Assembly: GCF_002585305.1 (NCBI RefSeq)
Contig: NZ_NUNF01000026.1
Location: 14,922-78,921, forward strand
DNA from: Bacillus sp. AFS037270
Lineage (GTDB): Bacteria > Bacillota > Bacilli > Bacillales_B > DSM-18226
Reading direction: 5' to 3'
Length of the DNA: 64,000 nt
The number at the start of each line of letters is the position of its first letter. The stretch's first letter is position 1. The position numbers were made by a program, and so were the translations under genes. The notes beneath the pieces were generated by a model. It saw only the letters and a program-made list of their open reading frames with translations. It had not been told where the DNA came from and did no database searches. Of this stretch, positions 52,422-61,920 are shown one piece after another.

Positions 52422-53480
52422 CTAAGAGCGGTTTTTTTCCGTCGTTAATGTCCGCATGATGTTCAAAAGTGGCCGATGGTCTTTTCCCATTAATCCAATC
52501 TTTTCAGCGATAATCTCAATTATTAAAACGACAACACCAATTAAGAAAAGCGCCCCTCCAATCCGTGCCTGCGAGAAAATGACTGCGACAAGCCCAAAAA
52601 AGGCGGCCATGGCATAGATAAGTAACACGGTTTGTCGATGGGAAAAGCCCATTCGCAGCATACAATGATGGAGATGGGATTTATCAGGTGCAGACAATGG
52701 CTGTTTGTTAATAATTCTTCGGATGATCGCGAACAGCGTATCAGAAATGGGTACTCCAAGTATGATGACGGGAATAATAAACGAAATAAACGTTACATTT
52801 TTAAAACCGAGCAGTGATAATACGGAGATGATAAATCCCAAAAAGAGTGCTCCTGTGTCTCCCATAAAAATTTTTGCGGGATGAAAGTTGTAAAATAAAA
52901 ATCCAATCGTGCTCGCCAGCACAATTAAACCAACTGCTACAACGTAAAAATTCCCCTGAATAAAGGCTATTCCTGAAATCGTAATGAGGGCAATAGATGA
53001 AACTCCGGCGGCCAATCCATCGAGACCGTCAATCAAATTAATCGCATTTGTAATTCCTACTATCCAAAGAATCGTAAAGGGAATACTCAAGAGGCCAAAT
53101 TGAAGCTGTCCTCCAAACGGCAAATTAATGAATACAACTTGCAGATCACCTAAAAAAACAACACAACAAGCCGCTGCTAATTGTCCAAGCAGTTTATACT
53201 TTGCCGGCAATTCAAACAGGTCGTCACAAAAACCGGTTATGATGATGATCAAACTTCCAAGCAATATCGCGAACGAATATGGATTTTCAGGTCTGATTAA
53301 GAAAATACCGGCAATAAAGCTAATAAAAATGGCCAATCCCCCGAGCCTTGGCATGATCGATTGATGTACCTTTCGCTGGTTGGGGCGATCAGTTGCACCA
53401 ATAAGGAAGGCTAATTTTTTGATTAGCGGAGTCATAACAATTGAGATGAGAAAACATACTATCAAGGTAAGATACAGCAT
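52422..53480 (-). CDS. tagO: Undecaprenyl-phosphate GlcNAc-1-phosphate transferase, copy 1
   Basis: A 352-residue MraY/WecA-family enzyme with about 11 helices: RKVHQSIMPRLGGLAIF (substrate loop), DDLFELP, NAINLIDGLDGLAAGVS, FNFHPAKIFMGDTGALFLGF and the DKSHLHHCMLRMGFSHRQ (HIHH-type) loop. It starts wall teichoic acid or other wall polysaccharides by moving GlcNAc-1-P onto undecaprenyl phosphate. Its own terminator and a second, highly similar copy 128 bp upstream indicate tandem duplication. ATG at 53480 has AAGGAGGA upstream. Confidence 0.88.
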   Translation of the reverse strand: MLYLTLIVCFLISIVMTPLIKKLAFLIGATDRPNQRKVHQSIMPRLGGLAIFISFIAGIFLIRPENPYSFAILLGSLIIIITGFCDDLFELPAKYKLLGQLAAACCVVFLGDLQVVFINLPFGGQLQFGLLSIPFTILWIVGITNAINLIDGLDGLAAGVSSIALITISGIAFIQGNFYVVAVGLIVLASTIGFLFYNFHPAKIFMGDTGALFLGFIISVLSLLGFKNVTFISFIIPVIILGVPISDTLFAIIRRIINKQPLSAPDKSHLHHCMLRMGFSHRQTVLLIYAMAAFFGLVAVIFSQARIGGALFLIGVVVLIIEIIAEKIGLMGKDHRPLLNIMRTLTTEKNRS

Positions 53481-53559
53481 CAAAAATCCTCCTTGTTAGT
53501 AAGTTTGTCCATTAAGAGCAAATCAATAACAACTAATGTATGGTAAAAAAATTCCAAAA

Positions 53560-53600
53560 ACAAAAAAGGTTTTGGCAATAATACCAAAACCTTTTTTGCA
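53560..53600 (-). terminator. Terminator after tagO copy 2
   Basis: AAAAAAGGTTTTGG and CCAAAACCTTTTTT arms with T run on the minus strand. Confidence 0.92.
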
Positions 53601-53607
53601 TATACGA

Positions 53608-54702
53608 TTATCTATCTTTAAGATTGATTGGCTTGAAGCCCTTCATAAATTTTAGCAGCGGCTTATAATCTTCGCGTACCAAACCGATCTTTTCAACAAT
53701 AATCTCGATTGCAATTAACAGAGTTAAAATCACAATCAATGAGCCCCAAACCGTTGATTGTGAGAAGATAAAGGCAACAAGTCCAAAGATTAAACTCATA
53801 GCATAGATGATTAACACCGATTGCTTATGTGAAAAACCTAATCGTAATAAACAATGGTGTAAATGCGATTTATCTGGAGCTGATAACGGCTGTTTATTGA
53901 CAAGTCTTCGGATAATCGCGAAGAATGTATCAGAGATTGGCACACCAAGAATAATAATTGGGATAACAAGTGAGATAAAGGTAACATTTTTAAATCCGAG
54001 CAGTGAAAGTACACTAATTAGATATCCTAAAAATAATGCTCCGGTATCACCCATGAAAATCTTGGCAGGATGAAAGTTAAATACTAAGAAGCCAAGTGAT
54101 GAAACAGCGGTAATCAGTGCTAGAATCATAACATATGGGTTGCCCATAAGATAAGCCATACCGGAAATAGCGAATAAGGCGATTGTTGAGACACCAGCCG
54201 CTAAACCGTCGAGGCCATCAATTAGGTTAATGGCGTTGGTAATCCCGATAATCCAAAACATCGTAATCGGAATACTTAAGAAACCAAAATCTAATTGACC
54301 GCCAAATGGCAAGTTAATAAACTCTACTTTAAGGTCTCCCAAAAATACGACGATAAATGAAGCAAGGATTTGTCCAGCAAGTTTTACTTTTGGTGAAATT
54401 TCCTTTGTATCATCAAGAACACCAGTTAAAATAATGATAATACTCCCAAGTATAATAGCCAAATGAATATTTTCATTAGGAATCATAATCGGTAAAAGCG
54501 ATTTTGCGTCTGGTTGTATGATCGCAATTCCAATTAGGAAACTTATATATATTGCCAATCCGCCTAAACGAGGCATAATTCTCTGATGTACTTTTCGTTG
54601 ATTTGGTTTATCAGTTGCACCAATTTTAAATGCAAGTTTTTTTACTAACGGGGTGAGAATAATACTTGAAAAAAAACAAATAGCTAACGTTAGATAGAAC
54701 AT
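53608..54702 (-). CDS. tagO: Undecaprenyl-phosphate GlcNAc-1-phosphate transferase, copy 2
   Basis: A 364-residue paralogue of the preceding protein with all the same signature loops and long identical stretches (NAINLIDGLDGLAAGVS, HPAKIFMGDTGALFLG, NKQPLSAPDKSHLHHC). It differs mainly by about 12 extra residues in an extracellular loop near residue 75 (DAKSLLPIMIPNENIHL). GGAGGG lies six bases before the ATG at 54702. Either copy could be the housekeeping TagO; the other may serve the rhamnose polysaccharide locus. Symbol given for family, not for which copy is orthologous. Confidence 0.85.
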   Translation of the reverse strand: MFYLTLAICFFSSIILTPLVKKLAFKIGATDKPNQRKVHQRIMPRLGGLAIYISFLIGIAIIQPDAKSLLPIMIPNENIHLAIILGSIIIILTGVLDDTKEISPKVKLAGQILASFIVVFLGDLKVEFINLPFGGQLDFGFLSIPITMFWIIGITNAINLIDGLDGLAAGVSTIALFAISGMAYLMGNPYVMILALITAVSSLGFLVFNFHPAKIFMGDTGALFLGYLISVLSLLGFKNVTFISLVIPIIILGVPISDTFFAIIRRLVNKQPLSAPDKSHLHHCLLRLGFSHKQSVLIIYAMSLIFGLVAFIFSQSTVWGSLIVILTLLIAIEIIVEKIGLVREDYKPLLKFMKGFKPINLKDR

Positions 54703-55046
54703 ATAGCCCTCCATGGTTCATTCCGTAGTTTTGTATTTTTAAATTTTAATATTTTCAATGAAACCTAGAGACAATCATACCCTTATGGATTATAGCACAG
54801 ACACTACAAGAAATAAATACTTCCATTCTACAATTTTCTTACCCAATTTATAGAGTAGATAACCCAATTATTGCTAGAGATTGAGATTTAGCAATGATGT
54901 AAGCAATTACTATAACTTAAGAATTCCTGCCAAAAGTGACAAAATAACTACTTATTTTACCTAAATCGCCATTTGATCCGGCCATTAATATTGACGTATA
55001 GAATGAAAAAAGGTTTCAAAAATTAACGCCCTTTCTTTTTACAAAG

Positions 55047-55121
55047 GCTCTGTTAAATTTGATTGTTGATTTCCGCTCCAACCAACAGAGTATCATAAAC
55101 AACAATGTCGTTTAACAGAGC
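55047..55121. repeat. MITE-like short inverted-repeat element
   Basis: The 479-bp gap 54703-55181 has no gene. It contains a 75-bp element whose ends are inverted repeats: GCTCTGTTAAATTTGATTGT at one end and AACAATGTCGTTTAACAGAGC (last 20 bases shown paired) at the other, with a few mismatches. Its TTGATTTCCGCTCCA interior matches, reverse-complemented, the repeat at 24040. Confidence 0.6.
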
Positions 55122-55135
55122 ATTTAACAAAAGGA

Positions 55136-55163
55136 AAGGCCTCTGTTCATTACAACAGAGGCA
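55136..55163 (-). terminator. Terminator after rfbD
   Basis: GCCTCTGTT-CATTAC-AACAGAGGC, nine-bp perfect stem. On the minus strand followed by CTTTCCTTTT. Confidence 0.8.
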
Positions 55164-55181
55164 GCTTAATATTTTCTTAAG

Positions 55182-56024
55182 TTAGTTTGATTCTTCTAAA
55201 TAAGCAGCAAGTGCTTCTTTCCAATCACGAAGAGGTGTTAAGCCTTCTGCTTCAATTTTTTTCTTACTTAATACGGAATAGTTTGGACGTTTAGCAGGAC
55301 GTGGGAATTGCTCACTTGTTAATGGGTTTACCGTTACCTCTAGTCCTGCTTGTTTAAAGATCTCTACGGCAAACTCATACCAGGAACAAACGCCGCTGTT
55401 TGTAGCGTGATAGATCCCGTATTTTTCTGTCTCCATCAACTCCACCATAAACTTAGCTAAATCTACGGTATAGGTCGGAGAACCTACTTGGTCATGGACA
55501 ACTCCTACTTCACCTCGTTCTTTGCCGAGGCGGATCATCGTCTTAACAAAATTATTGCCATACACCCCAAAGACCCAAGCCGTTCGAACGATAAAAAATT
55601 GGTCTAAATGCTTTTGTAATAGTTGTTCTCCGGCTAATTTGGTACGGCCGTATGCCCCTAATGGACTAGTAGCTTGGTCTACTTCATAAGGCTCTGTTGC
55701 CGTGCCATCAAATACATAATCAGTGCTGACATAAAGCATTTTCGCGCCAACTTCGTTAGCTGCTTTCGCCAAATATTCAGTCCCTAATGCATTGATTTGA
55801 TAGGCAGTGTCTTCACTTTCTTCCGCCGCATCTACGTTGGTGTAGGCTGCACAGTGAAGTATCACGTCTGGCTTTACTTCATGAATATAACTCATTACAT
55901 CGGCTTCAATTGTAATGTCTAATTGGCTGCGATCCGCACCATAAACATCATGATTTTTCTTTGCTAATTCTCTTACCACATCTTGTCCTAATTGTCCGGC
56001 TGCGCCCGTTACAACTACCCTCAT
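55182..56024 (-). CDS. rfbD: dTDP-4-dehydrorhamnose reductase
   Basis: A 280-residue SDR enzyme: GAAGQLGQDV cofactor loop at the N-terminus, YVSTDYVFDG and YGRTKLAGE (catalytic Tyr/Lys). It makes dTDP-L-rhamnose with NADPH, last step of the pathway. ATG at 56024 overlaps the rfbB stop as TAATG. An upstream extension in this frame would overlap rfbB extensively and is rejected. Last gene of the rfbACBD run. Confidence 0.95.
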   Translation of the reverse strand: MRVVVTGAAGQLGQDVVRELAKKNHDVYGADRSQLDITIEADVMSYIHEVKPDVILHCAAYTNVDAAEESEDTAYQINALGTEYLAKAANEVGAKMLYVSTDYVFDGTATEPYEVDQATSPLGAYGRTKLAGEQLLQKHLDQFFIVRTAWVFGVYGNNFVKTMIRLGKERGEVGVVHDQVGSPTYTVDLAKFMVELMETEKYGIYHATNSGVCSWYEFAVEIFKQAGLEVTVNPLTSEQFPRPAKRPNYSVLSKKKIEAEGLTPLRDWKEALAAYLEESN

Positions 56025-57046
56025 TACTCTACCCCTAAACGATCGCCATATTGCTTTTGCACATAATCTTGATAGTCGCCAGAAATGATGTTTTCCCACC
56101 ATTCTTGGTTATTTAAGTACCAATTAATCGTTTGTTCAATACCTGTATCGAAATTATATTTAGGCGACCAGCCAAGCTCTGTACGTAATTTTGTCGCATC
56201 AATAGCATAACGGCGGTCATGGCCTGGACGATCTTTGACAAACTTCATCAATGATTCAGGCTTATTTAAATGTTTTAAAATCGTTTTTACAATTTCAATA
56301 TTGGTTCGCTCATTATTACCGCCAACATTATAAACCTCACCGTTTCGGCCCTTATGCAGAACAAGGTCAATGGCTTGGCAGTGGTCTTCCACATGAAGCC
56401 AATCACGGATATTTAAGCCATCACCATAAATTGGAAGCTCCTTGTCATGTAAGGCATTAATAATCATTAATGGGATTAACTTCTCAGGAAAATGGTATGG
56501 TCCATAGTTATTTGAACAACGTGTAATGTTTACTGGCAGACCAAATGTTTCATGGTACGCACGAACAAGCAAGTCAGCACCTGCTTTACTTGCACTATAT
56601 GGACTATTGGCTGCTAGTGGAGTTTCTTCTGTAAAGTAGCCCGTTTCACCTAAAGTTCCATATACTTCATCAGTTGAAACTTGAAGGTATTTCGTCACAC
56701 CAAATGATTTGGCTGCATCAAGCAATGCCAGCGTCCCTTGGATGTTCGTTTGCACAAAAATTCCTGGGTCCGTAATACTTCTGTCTACGTGTGACTCTGC
56801 TGCAAAGTTGATGACATAATCAAACTTTTCTTCTTGAAATAAACCTTGAATAAATTCGCGGTCTGCAATATCACCACGGACAAATTTATAATTTGAGGCA
56901 TTCTCAATATCTTTTAAGTTCTCAAGGTTTCCTGCATATGTTAATAAATCTAAATTCACAATCATATAATTCGGATATTTATTTACCATGTAGCGGACGA
57001 AGTTACTGCCAATAAAACCGGCGCCGCCTGTTACTAATAATTTCAT
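56024..57046 (-). CDS. rfbB: dTDP-glucose 4,6-dehydratase
   Basis: A 340-residue extended SDR enzyme: TGGAGFIGSNFVRY NAD loop, STDEVYG (Thr/Asp/Glu active site), YSASKAGAD (Tyr-x3-Lys), RCSNNYGPYHFPEK. It converts dTDP-glucose to the 4-keto-6-deoxy sugar. AGGAGG lies six to eight bases before the ATG at 57046. Confidence 0.96.
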   Translation of the reverse strand: MKLLVTGGAGFIGSNFVRYMVNKYPNYMIVNLDLLTYAGNLENLKDIENASNYKFVRGDIADREFIQGLFQEEKFDYVINFAAESHVDRSITDPGIFVQTNIQGTLALLDAAKSFGVTKYLQVSTDEVYGTLGETGYFTEETPLAANSPYSASKAGADLLVRAYHETFGLPVNITRCSNNYGPYHFPEKLIPLMIINALHDKELPIYGDGLNIRDWLHVEDHCQAIDLVLHKGRNGEVYNVGGNNERTNIEIVKTILKHLNKPESLMKFVKDRPGHDRRYAIDATKLRTELGWSPKYNFDTGIEQTINWYLNNQEWWENIISGDYQDYVQKQYGDRLGVE

Positions 57047-57056
57047 TAGGGTCCTC

Positions 57057-57617
57057 CTATTCTTCAAACACAAAATTAAGATGGCTTGCTTCTCTCAAGG
57101 TTGGATGCTTAGTATCTTTTTCAGAGAGAATTGGGTTAGTTGTCGGCCAATCAATAGCTAACTCTGGGTCATTCCAAAGGATGCCGCCGTCATGTTCAGG
57201 TGAGTAGTACTCATCGACTTTGTAAGCGACGGTGGTGTCAGGAACCAATGTACAAAAACCATGTGCAAAGCCTTTCGGCACTAAAAGCTGACGCTTGTTA
57301 TGTTCACTTAAGATTACCCCAACCCACTCTCCATATGTAGGGGAGCCCTTACGAATATCAACTGCTACATCATAAATAGCACCTGTTACACAGCGGACTA
57401 CTTTTGTTTGGGCCTTTGGATTTAATTGAAAATGCAGACCTCGTAACGTGCCTACAGGTGCGGACAAGGATTGGTTGTCCTGAACAAAGTCATAATGCAA
57501 ACCTAGACCCTCAAATAATTCTTGATTATAGCTTTCCATAAAATAACCGCGATGGTCGCCAAAAACCTTTGGTTCAAGGATTTTTACACCGGAAATTTTC
57601 GTTTCGATAACATTCAT
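57057..57617 (-). CDS. rfbC: dTDP-4-dehydrorhamnose 3,5-epimerase
   Basis: A 186-residue cupin-fold epimerase: PKVFGDHRGYFMESYN, GTLRGLHFQ (catalytic His), VAVDIRKGSPTYG and PKGFAHGFCTL. The second ATG (57617) is better spaced from GTGAGG than the one six bases upstream. Third enzyme of dTDP-L-rhamnose synthesis. Confidence 0.95.
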   Translation of the reverse strand: MNVIETKISGVKILEPKVFGDHRGYFMESYNQELFEGLGLHYDFVQDNQSLSAPVGTLRGLHFQLNPKAQTKVVRCVTGAIYDVAVDIRKGSPTYGEWVGVILSEHNKRQLLVPKGFAHGFCTLVPDTTVAYKVDEYYSPEHDGGILWNDPELAIDWPTTNPILSEKDTKHPTLREASHLNFVFEE

Positions 57618-57638
57618 TTTCATTACCTCACTTACGAT

Positions 57639-58511
57639 TTACTTACCTTGACTTGCAATTTTAAGCAAATATTGACCGTATTGATTTTTCTTTAAAGGTT
57701 CAGCAAGCTCAACCAGCTTTTCTTTCGAAATATACCCCATTTTATATGCGATTTCTTCCAGACAGGCAATTTTTAAGGACTGTCTTTTTTCAACCGTTTC
57801 GATAAATTGAGATGCTTCTAAAAGGGAAGCATGTGTACCTGTATCTAACCAGGCATAACCGCGACCTAAGAGTTCAACACTTAATTCGCCCATTTCTAAA
57901 TAAGCTTTATTGATATCGGTAATTTCTAACTCACCGCGCGGGGATGGCTGAATGCTCTTAGCAATATTAACAACACGGTTATCATAAAAATAAAGACCTG
58001 TAACAGCGTAATTGGATTTCGGGATTTCAGGCTTTTCTTCAATCGAGACAGCCTTACCATCGTCATCAAATTCCACGACGCCGAAACGTTCTGGATCGTT
58101 CACATAGTAGCCAAATACAGTCGCTCCTGTTTCACGTGCAGCTGCCTTTCTTAATAGGTCGGTTAAACCGTGTCCATAGAAAATATTATCGCCAAGCACT
58201 AAAGCAACGTTATCATCGCCAATAAATTCATCACCTAAAATAAAGGCTTGTGCCAAGCCGCCTGGATGCGGTTGGATTTTATATGTAAAGTTCATTCCTA
58301 AATCGGAACCATCACCTAAGATTTGTTCAAAACGGGCAATATCCTCTGGTGTTGATATGATCAAGATATCCTTAATGCCAGCTAACATTAATACAGATAA
58401 AGGATAATAAATCATTGGTTTGTCATATACAGGTAATAATTGTTTCGAGACGACTTTTGTTAACGGGTAAAGTCTCGTCCCGCTCCCACCTGCCAGAATA
58501 ATACCTTTCAT
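57639..58511 (-). CDS. rfbA: Glucose-1-phosphate thymidylyltransferase
   Basis: A 290-residue nucleotidyltransferase: [16 protein letters not shown] pyrophosphorylase motif, [18 protein letters not shown] and [14 protein letters not shown]. It makes dTDP-glucose and is usually feedback-inhibited by dTDP-rhamnose. GTGAGGAG upstream of the ATG. First gene of rfbACBD. Confidence 0.96.
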   Translation of the reverse strand: MKGIILAGGSGTRLYPLTKVVSKQLLPVYDKPMIYYPLSVLMLAGIKDILIISTPEDIARFEQILGDGSDLGMNFTYKIQPHPGGLAQAFILGDEFIGDDNVALVLGDNIFYGHGLTDLLRKAAARETGATVFGYYVNDPERFGVVEFDDDGKAVSIEEKPEIPKSNYAVTGLYFYDNRVVNIAKSIQPSPRGELEITDINKAYLEMGELSVELLGRGYAWLDTGTHASLLEASQFIETVEKRQSLKIACLEEIAYKMGYISKEKLVELAEPLKKNQYGQYLLKIASQGK

Positions 58512-58629
58512 TTTTACAACTCCTCACTTTATTCTACATATTCCGCCAAAAATGCTCCTTCCCCATTATAAAGAAAGGCCAAATAAAAAGAATAACCCTC
58601 ACTAAAATGTAACAAAAACTTAACAGAAA

Positions 58630-58850
58630 GCGGAAGCGCCTTGTTCACGGGCGACAGGCTTAAGACGAGCCTTCTTGACGGATTGACCTAAATGTGGAGG
58701 CGACTGTTTTGGGACTCTAGGCTAAGACACACCCTGCAAGAAGGCGCTTTTTGCCTTCTTCAGGGGGTGGCTTATGACTCGAGTCCCAAGGAGCCGCAAC
58801 TGGATAAGCTTTTGACCCCGAGCCCCTAGGCGCTGGAGCTGGACAATGTT
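58630..58850. repeat. Dispersed fold-back repeat, copy D, composite
   Basis: The 349-bp gap before rfbA (58512-58860) holds one family copy (starts GCGGAAGCGCCTTGTTCACG, ends CCCCTAGGCGCTGGAGCTGG) interrupted by a second fold-back. The insert has GGGACTCTAGG...GAGTCCC arms and an inner AAGAAGGCG...GCCTTCTT hairpin. It lies inside the probable polysaccharide operon. Confidence 0.85.
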
Positions 58851-58860
58851 CGAGGTCGTT

Positions 58861-59565
58861 TTAACGTTTGTAACCAGCAATCGCCGAAAGGGTACGTAAT
58901 CGACCTTTTAATTGCGTCATAAGCGGCCGTTTCTTCATCCCGGTTACATTGCCGCCGTGACGGACATATTTGACGAGCGGAGTATCGAGAAAGACGATTT
59001 TCTTCTTTTTTAACATACACACAAGGGCAATCCATTGATCATGCATTTCAATCTCTTTTGGAAATGGCAGAATCAATGGAACTAGCTCTTTTTTAAAAGC
59101 CATAAATGCCCCGGTATAGGCGTTTTTTAAAATATTCCCAAATATTCCTTGGTTTATGTTGTTACGATTAAAATCATTCCACGATGGGTTAATGATTTGT
59201 AAACTCCCATCTACAACATAGGCATCGTGCAGAACCAGGTCAGCCCGCTGTTCCTCAAAGGCCGCTAAAACACTTTCTACTTTATTGTCTTCCCACACAT
59301 CATCCTGGTCACATAGAAAAAGGATATCTCCCTTTGCCAAAGATATCGCCTTTTCAAAGCTTTTAATAGGACCTAAATTGCTTTCATTTACATAAACCTG
59401 AACCAGGTCACCAAAGTGATTCTTAATCACCTGGACCGTATTGTCTTTTGATCCATCATCAACAACAATCACTTCATCCTGACGATTTAGCTGTTTTAGG
59501 ACGCTGTCTAGCTGCCTGATGACAAATTGTTCACCATTATAGGTCGCCATACAAACCGATAACAT
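58861..59565 (-). CDS. GT2 glycosyltransferase
   Basis: A 234-residue family-2 transferase (GT-A fold): SVCMATYNGEQFVIRQLDSV, VVDDGSKDNT, LCDQDDVW (metal-binding DxD type) and HDQWIA. Soluble or peripheral, without C-terminal helices. Adds one sugar (possibly rhamnose, by analogy to the RfbF-like type) to the growing lipid-linked unit. 14 bp downstream of another GT2. Confidence 0.85.
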   Translation of the reverse strand: MLSVCMATYNGEQFVIRQLDSVLKQLNRQDEVIVVDDGSKDNTVQVIKNHFGDLVQVYVNESNLGPIKSFEKAISLAKGDILFLCDQDDVWEDNKVESVLAAFEEQRADLVLHDAYVVDGSLQIINPSWNDFNRNNINQGIFGNILKNAYTGAFMAFKKELVPLILPFPKEIEMHDQWIALVCMLKKKKIVFLDTPLVKYVRHGGNVTGMKKRPLMTQLKGRLRTLSAIAGYKR

Positions 59566-59579
59566 ATCAATGATCTCCT

Positions 59580-60416
59580 TTACCTATTCAAGAGCCTGTT
59601 TAACGTATACATGGCAATTTTTTTATTTTTCACCAGTAATACCTGTTTCATAAATCTCATCACCAGCTTTTTTCGATAGGAGGAATAAAGGTCCTTTTTA
59701 TAATTTTTATAAAAGTGGATCTCTGAGTCTAAAATACTTTTATATCGTGCTAACGAAACCTGTCTATAATCCATTACGGATAATTCATGATCAAGGACCA
59801 CATTTAATACCCAGATCTTATGATGCTTTGCATAAATTTCATGGAATAGCCAATGATCGAGATAGTCTAACCTGAAATCTCCATTAAATCCGCCAAGCTG
59901 CTTTAAAAATTCCACCCTAATGAGAGAACCTGAGTTAATCGCCATGACCGGTTCACTTTGCAGCCCTGCTGGCGGCTGTTCCCCCTTTAATGGACGAAGA
60001 TAACGACTATAAACAGGAGAGATCATCGTTCCGTTACTTGTGATCTTTGGTACTACTGCAGCAACATTACTATCTAATACCGGTAGGTTACTAATTTCCT
60101 GAACATACTCACTCGTTAATTGGGTGTCGTGATCCAACAGGAGCAGCCAGTCACTGCCGTTTTGAGCTGCGATAGACCAGGCAAAATTGTAAGCAACAGC
60201 GATCCCTAAATTACGAGGGTCATGAATGTACTGAATGTGCACCTCTTCTTGCTCAAAAGAAGTTTCTATCTGCTTTTCTGGACTATTATCGTAAATAATT
60301 AAATCCAATTCATGTGGAAAATCCTTTTTTGAAAGGAAAGTCTCTTTTAACGTTTGGTATGTTTTGCTCTCTTCAACAGCTTGTTTATAGAGAACCATGA
60401 CAGCCGTTAATTTCAT
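59580..60416 (-). CDS. GT2 glycosyltransferase, rhamnosyltransferase-like
   Basis: A 278-residue family-2 transferase: VMVLYKQ, IIYDNSPEK, PRNLGIAVAYNFAWSIA, LLLDHDTQL (DxD) and INSGSLIRVEFLKQLGGF, as in rhamnosyltransferases (RfbF/WbbL-like). Start overlaps the wzy-like stop by four bases (ATGA). Probably uses dTDP-rhamnose from rfbABCD. Confidence 0.85.
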   Translation of the reverse strand: MKLTAVMVLYKQAVEESKTYQTLKETFLSKKDFPHELDLIIYDNSPEKQIETSFEQEEVHIQYIHDPRNLGIAVAYNFAWSIAAQNGSDWLLLLDHDTQLTSEYVQEISNLPVLDSNVAAVVPKITSNGTMISPVYSRYLRPLKGEQPPAGLQSEPVMAINSGSLIRVEFLKQLGGFNGDFRLDYLDHWLFHEIYAKHHKIWVLNVVLDHELSVMDYRQVSLARYKSILDSEIHFYKNYKKDLYSSYRKKLVMRFMKQVLLVKNKKIAMYTLNRLLNR

Positions 60417-61777
60417 TCGATTACCTCATTTTTAGTTAAGTCCCTTTTTTGCTGAGAAGCAATTAAAAGAACAATAAAAAAGCTGATTCCAATTGGATTA
60501 TTGATAAAGGGATTAATGTTTGTTAATAATAACACGCCCATAAAAGCCGACAATAATGAAATCTCAAGCGAGGTTAATTTATGCCCCTTTTTATAAGCAA
60601 TATAGTAATTAAAGTAAACAATGAAAAATAAGAACACCCAGATACCAAGCCCGATCAATCCTTGTTCCACTAAAATATCAAGGAAACTCATTTCTAACCC
60701 AGTAATTCTTCCTGCTACTTCTGTTCCATAGCCTGACCCAAAAACAAGGTTGGCAGGATGAACTAATATGTCTTTAGAAGCAATAATAAATTCAAGCCGA
60801 TTATTAACACTTATATCATTAACTTCAGGCTCCTGTTCCTCTGCCGCTTGATTTGGCTCCACATTTGGCTGCACATTTGATGCAGGAGGCTTAACCACTT
60901 CAAAACGTTCAAGCGTCATATATTTATACAAAAAGGGAACAGCCACTACCACAAGAATTAGAATGGTGAATTTTTTTATAAATTGCTTATTATGAACAAG
61001 TTTCTGAAGCTTGCTTACTAACCCCTTAATTGGATCGACAAGAACTTTTACATCCAACACGATAATCATAAATACACTTAACATAAAGGCTAATAAAAAC
61101 CCTCTCGTTTCAGACCATAGAACCGAGACAGAGCCAAAGATAACCAGCGCAATGCTAAGTTTGCTTTTACTTTTATTGAATAGGTCATTTAAGGCAATAA
61201 CTAATCCAATTAACACAAAAAAGTGACTTTTATAAAACACACTGTTACTTGGTCTGAAGAATAAATCCCCCGTAAATACCCGATTTAAAAAGTCATAAAA
61301 TGGTTTAAAATCAGCACCGACAAAGATGGTCTTTCCTAGCAGCGAAATAATAATCGTAAAAAGGGCAACAGCTAGTGCAGAATATTTTAATAGCGTAATA
61401 ATCCGCTGAAGGGAGAACCGTTCCTTTGAAATATAATAAGCCAATGGAAAATAGACCACAAAATAAGATACTCTGAAAAAGTCAGTGACAATCATTCCTA
61501 ATGGATGTCCATTTAAAACACCAATGATAGAACTAACCACAAACCATCCAACCAATAAATAGACTCCGATAGTCACCGGATTGAATCGTAGAAATGTATT
61601 GATTTCTTTATTAAAGAACGCTTTTTCTTTGATAATGCGAACGATGAACACTGCGATCAGGAGTAAGAACAAGACTTGACGAATCGATAAAACTCCAAAA
61701 TCAATTAGTCTGCCTCCTCCACCAACAAATACTTCAATAAAAAAAATCGTCAACAAAATTTTTTCAAACTTGTTCAT
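60413..61777 (-). CDS. O-antigen ligase/Wzy-like polymerase membrane protein
   Basis: A 454-residue membrane protein with about 12 helices and a large extracellular loop (about 290-345; PPASNVQPNVEPNQAAEEQE). The Wzy_C/O-antigen-ligase motif follows (NNRLEFIIASKDILVHPANLVFGSGYGTEV). It would polymerise or ligate lipid-linked polysaccharide units on the outside of the membrane. Overlaps the downstream GT2 by four bases. Confidence 0.82.
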   Translation of the reverse strand: MNKFEKILLTIFFIEVFVGGGGRLIDFGVLSIRQVLFLLLIAVFIVRIIKEKAFFNKEINTFLRFNPVTIGVYLLVGWFVVSSIIGVLNGHPLGMIVTDFFRVSYFVVYFPLAYYISKERFSLQRIITLLKYSALAVALFTIIISLLGKTIFVGADFKPFYDFLNRVFTGDLFFRPSNSVFYKSHFFVLIGLVIALNDLFNKSKSKLSIALVIFGSVSVLWSETRGFLLAFMLSVFMIIVLDVKVLVDPIKGLVSKLQKLVHNKQFIKKFTILILVVVAVPFLYKYMTLERFEVVKPPASNVQPNVEPNQAAEEQEPEVNDISVNNRLEFIIASKDILVHPANLVFGSGYGTEVAGRITGLEMSFLDILVEQGLIGLGIWVFLFFIVYFNYYIAYKKGHKLTSLEISLLSAFMGVLLLTNINPFINNPIGISFFIVLLIASQQKRDLTKNEVIE

Positions 61778-61920
61778 GAAAATTTCCCTCTCCTACTACC
61801 TCGAACCAAAAATATTCGGCCGAGAGTGCTGGCATTTTTTTTATTTTTATCTAAATCTCTTTGAGATATCTCTATATTTATACTTAAAGATTTTTCCAGT
61901 CCATAAGTATTCAGGTGATG

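Noticed and set aside
55182..56102. Longer rfbD start at 56102
   Set aside because: It would overlap rfbB by about 80 bp; TAATG at 56022-56026 and the GAAGQLG N-terminus fit the family start.
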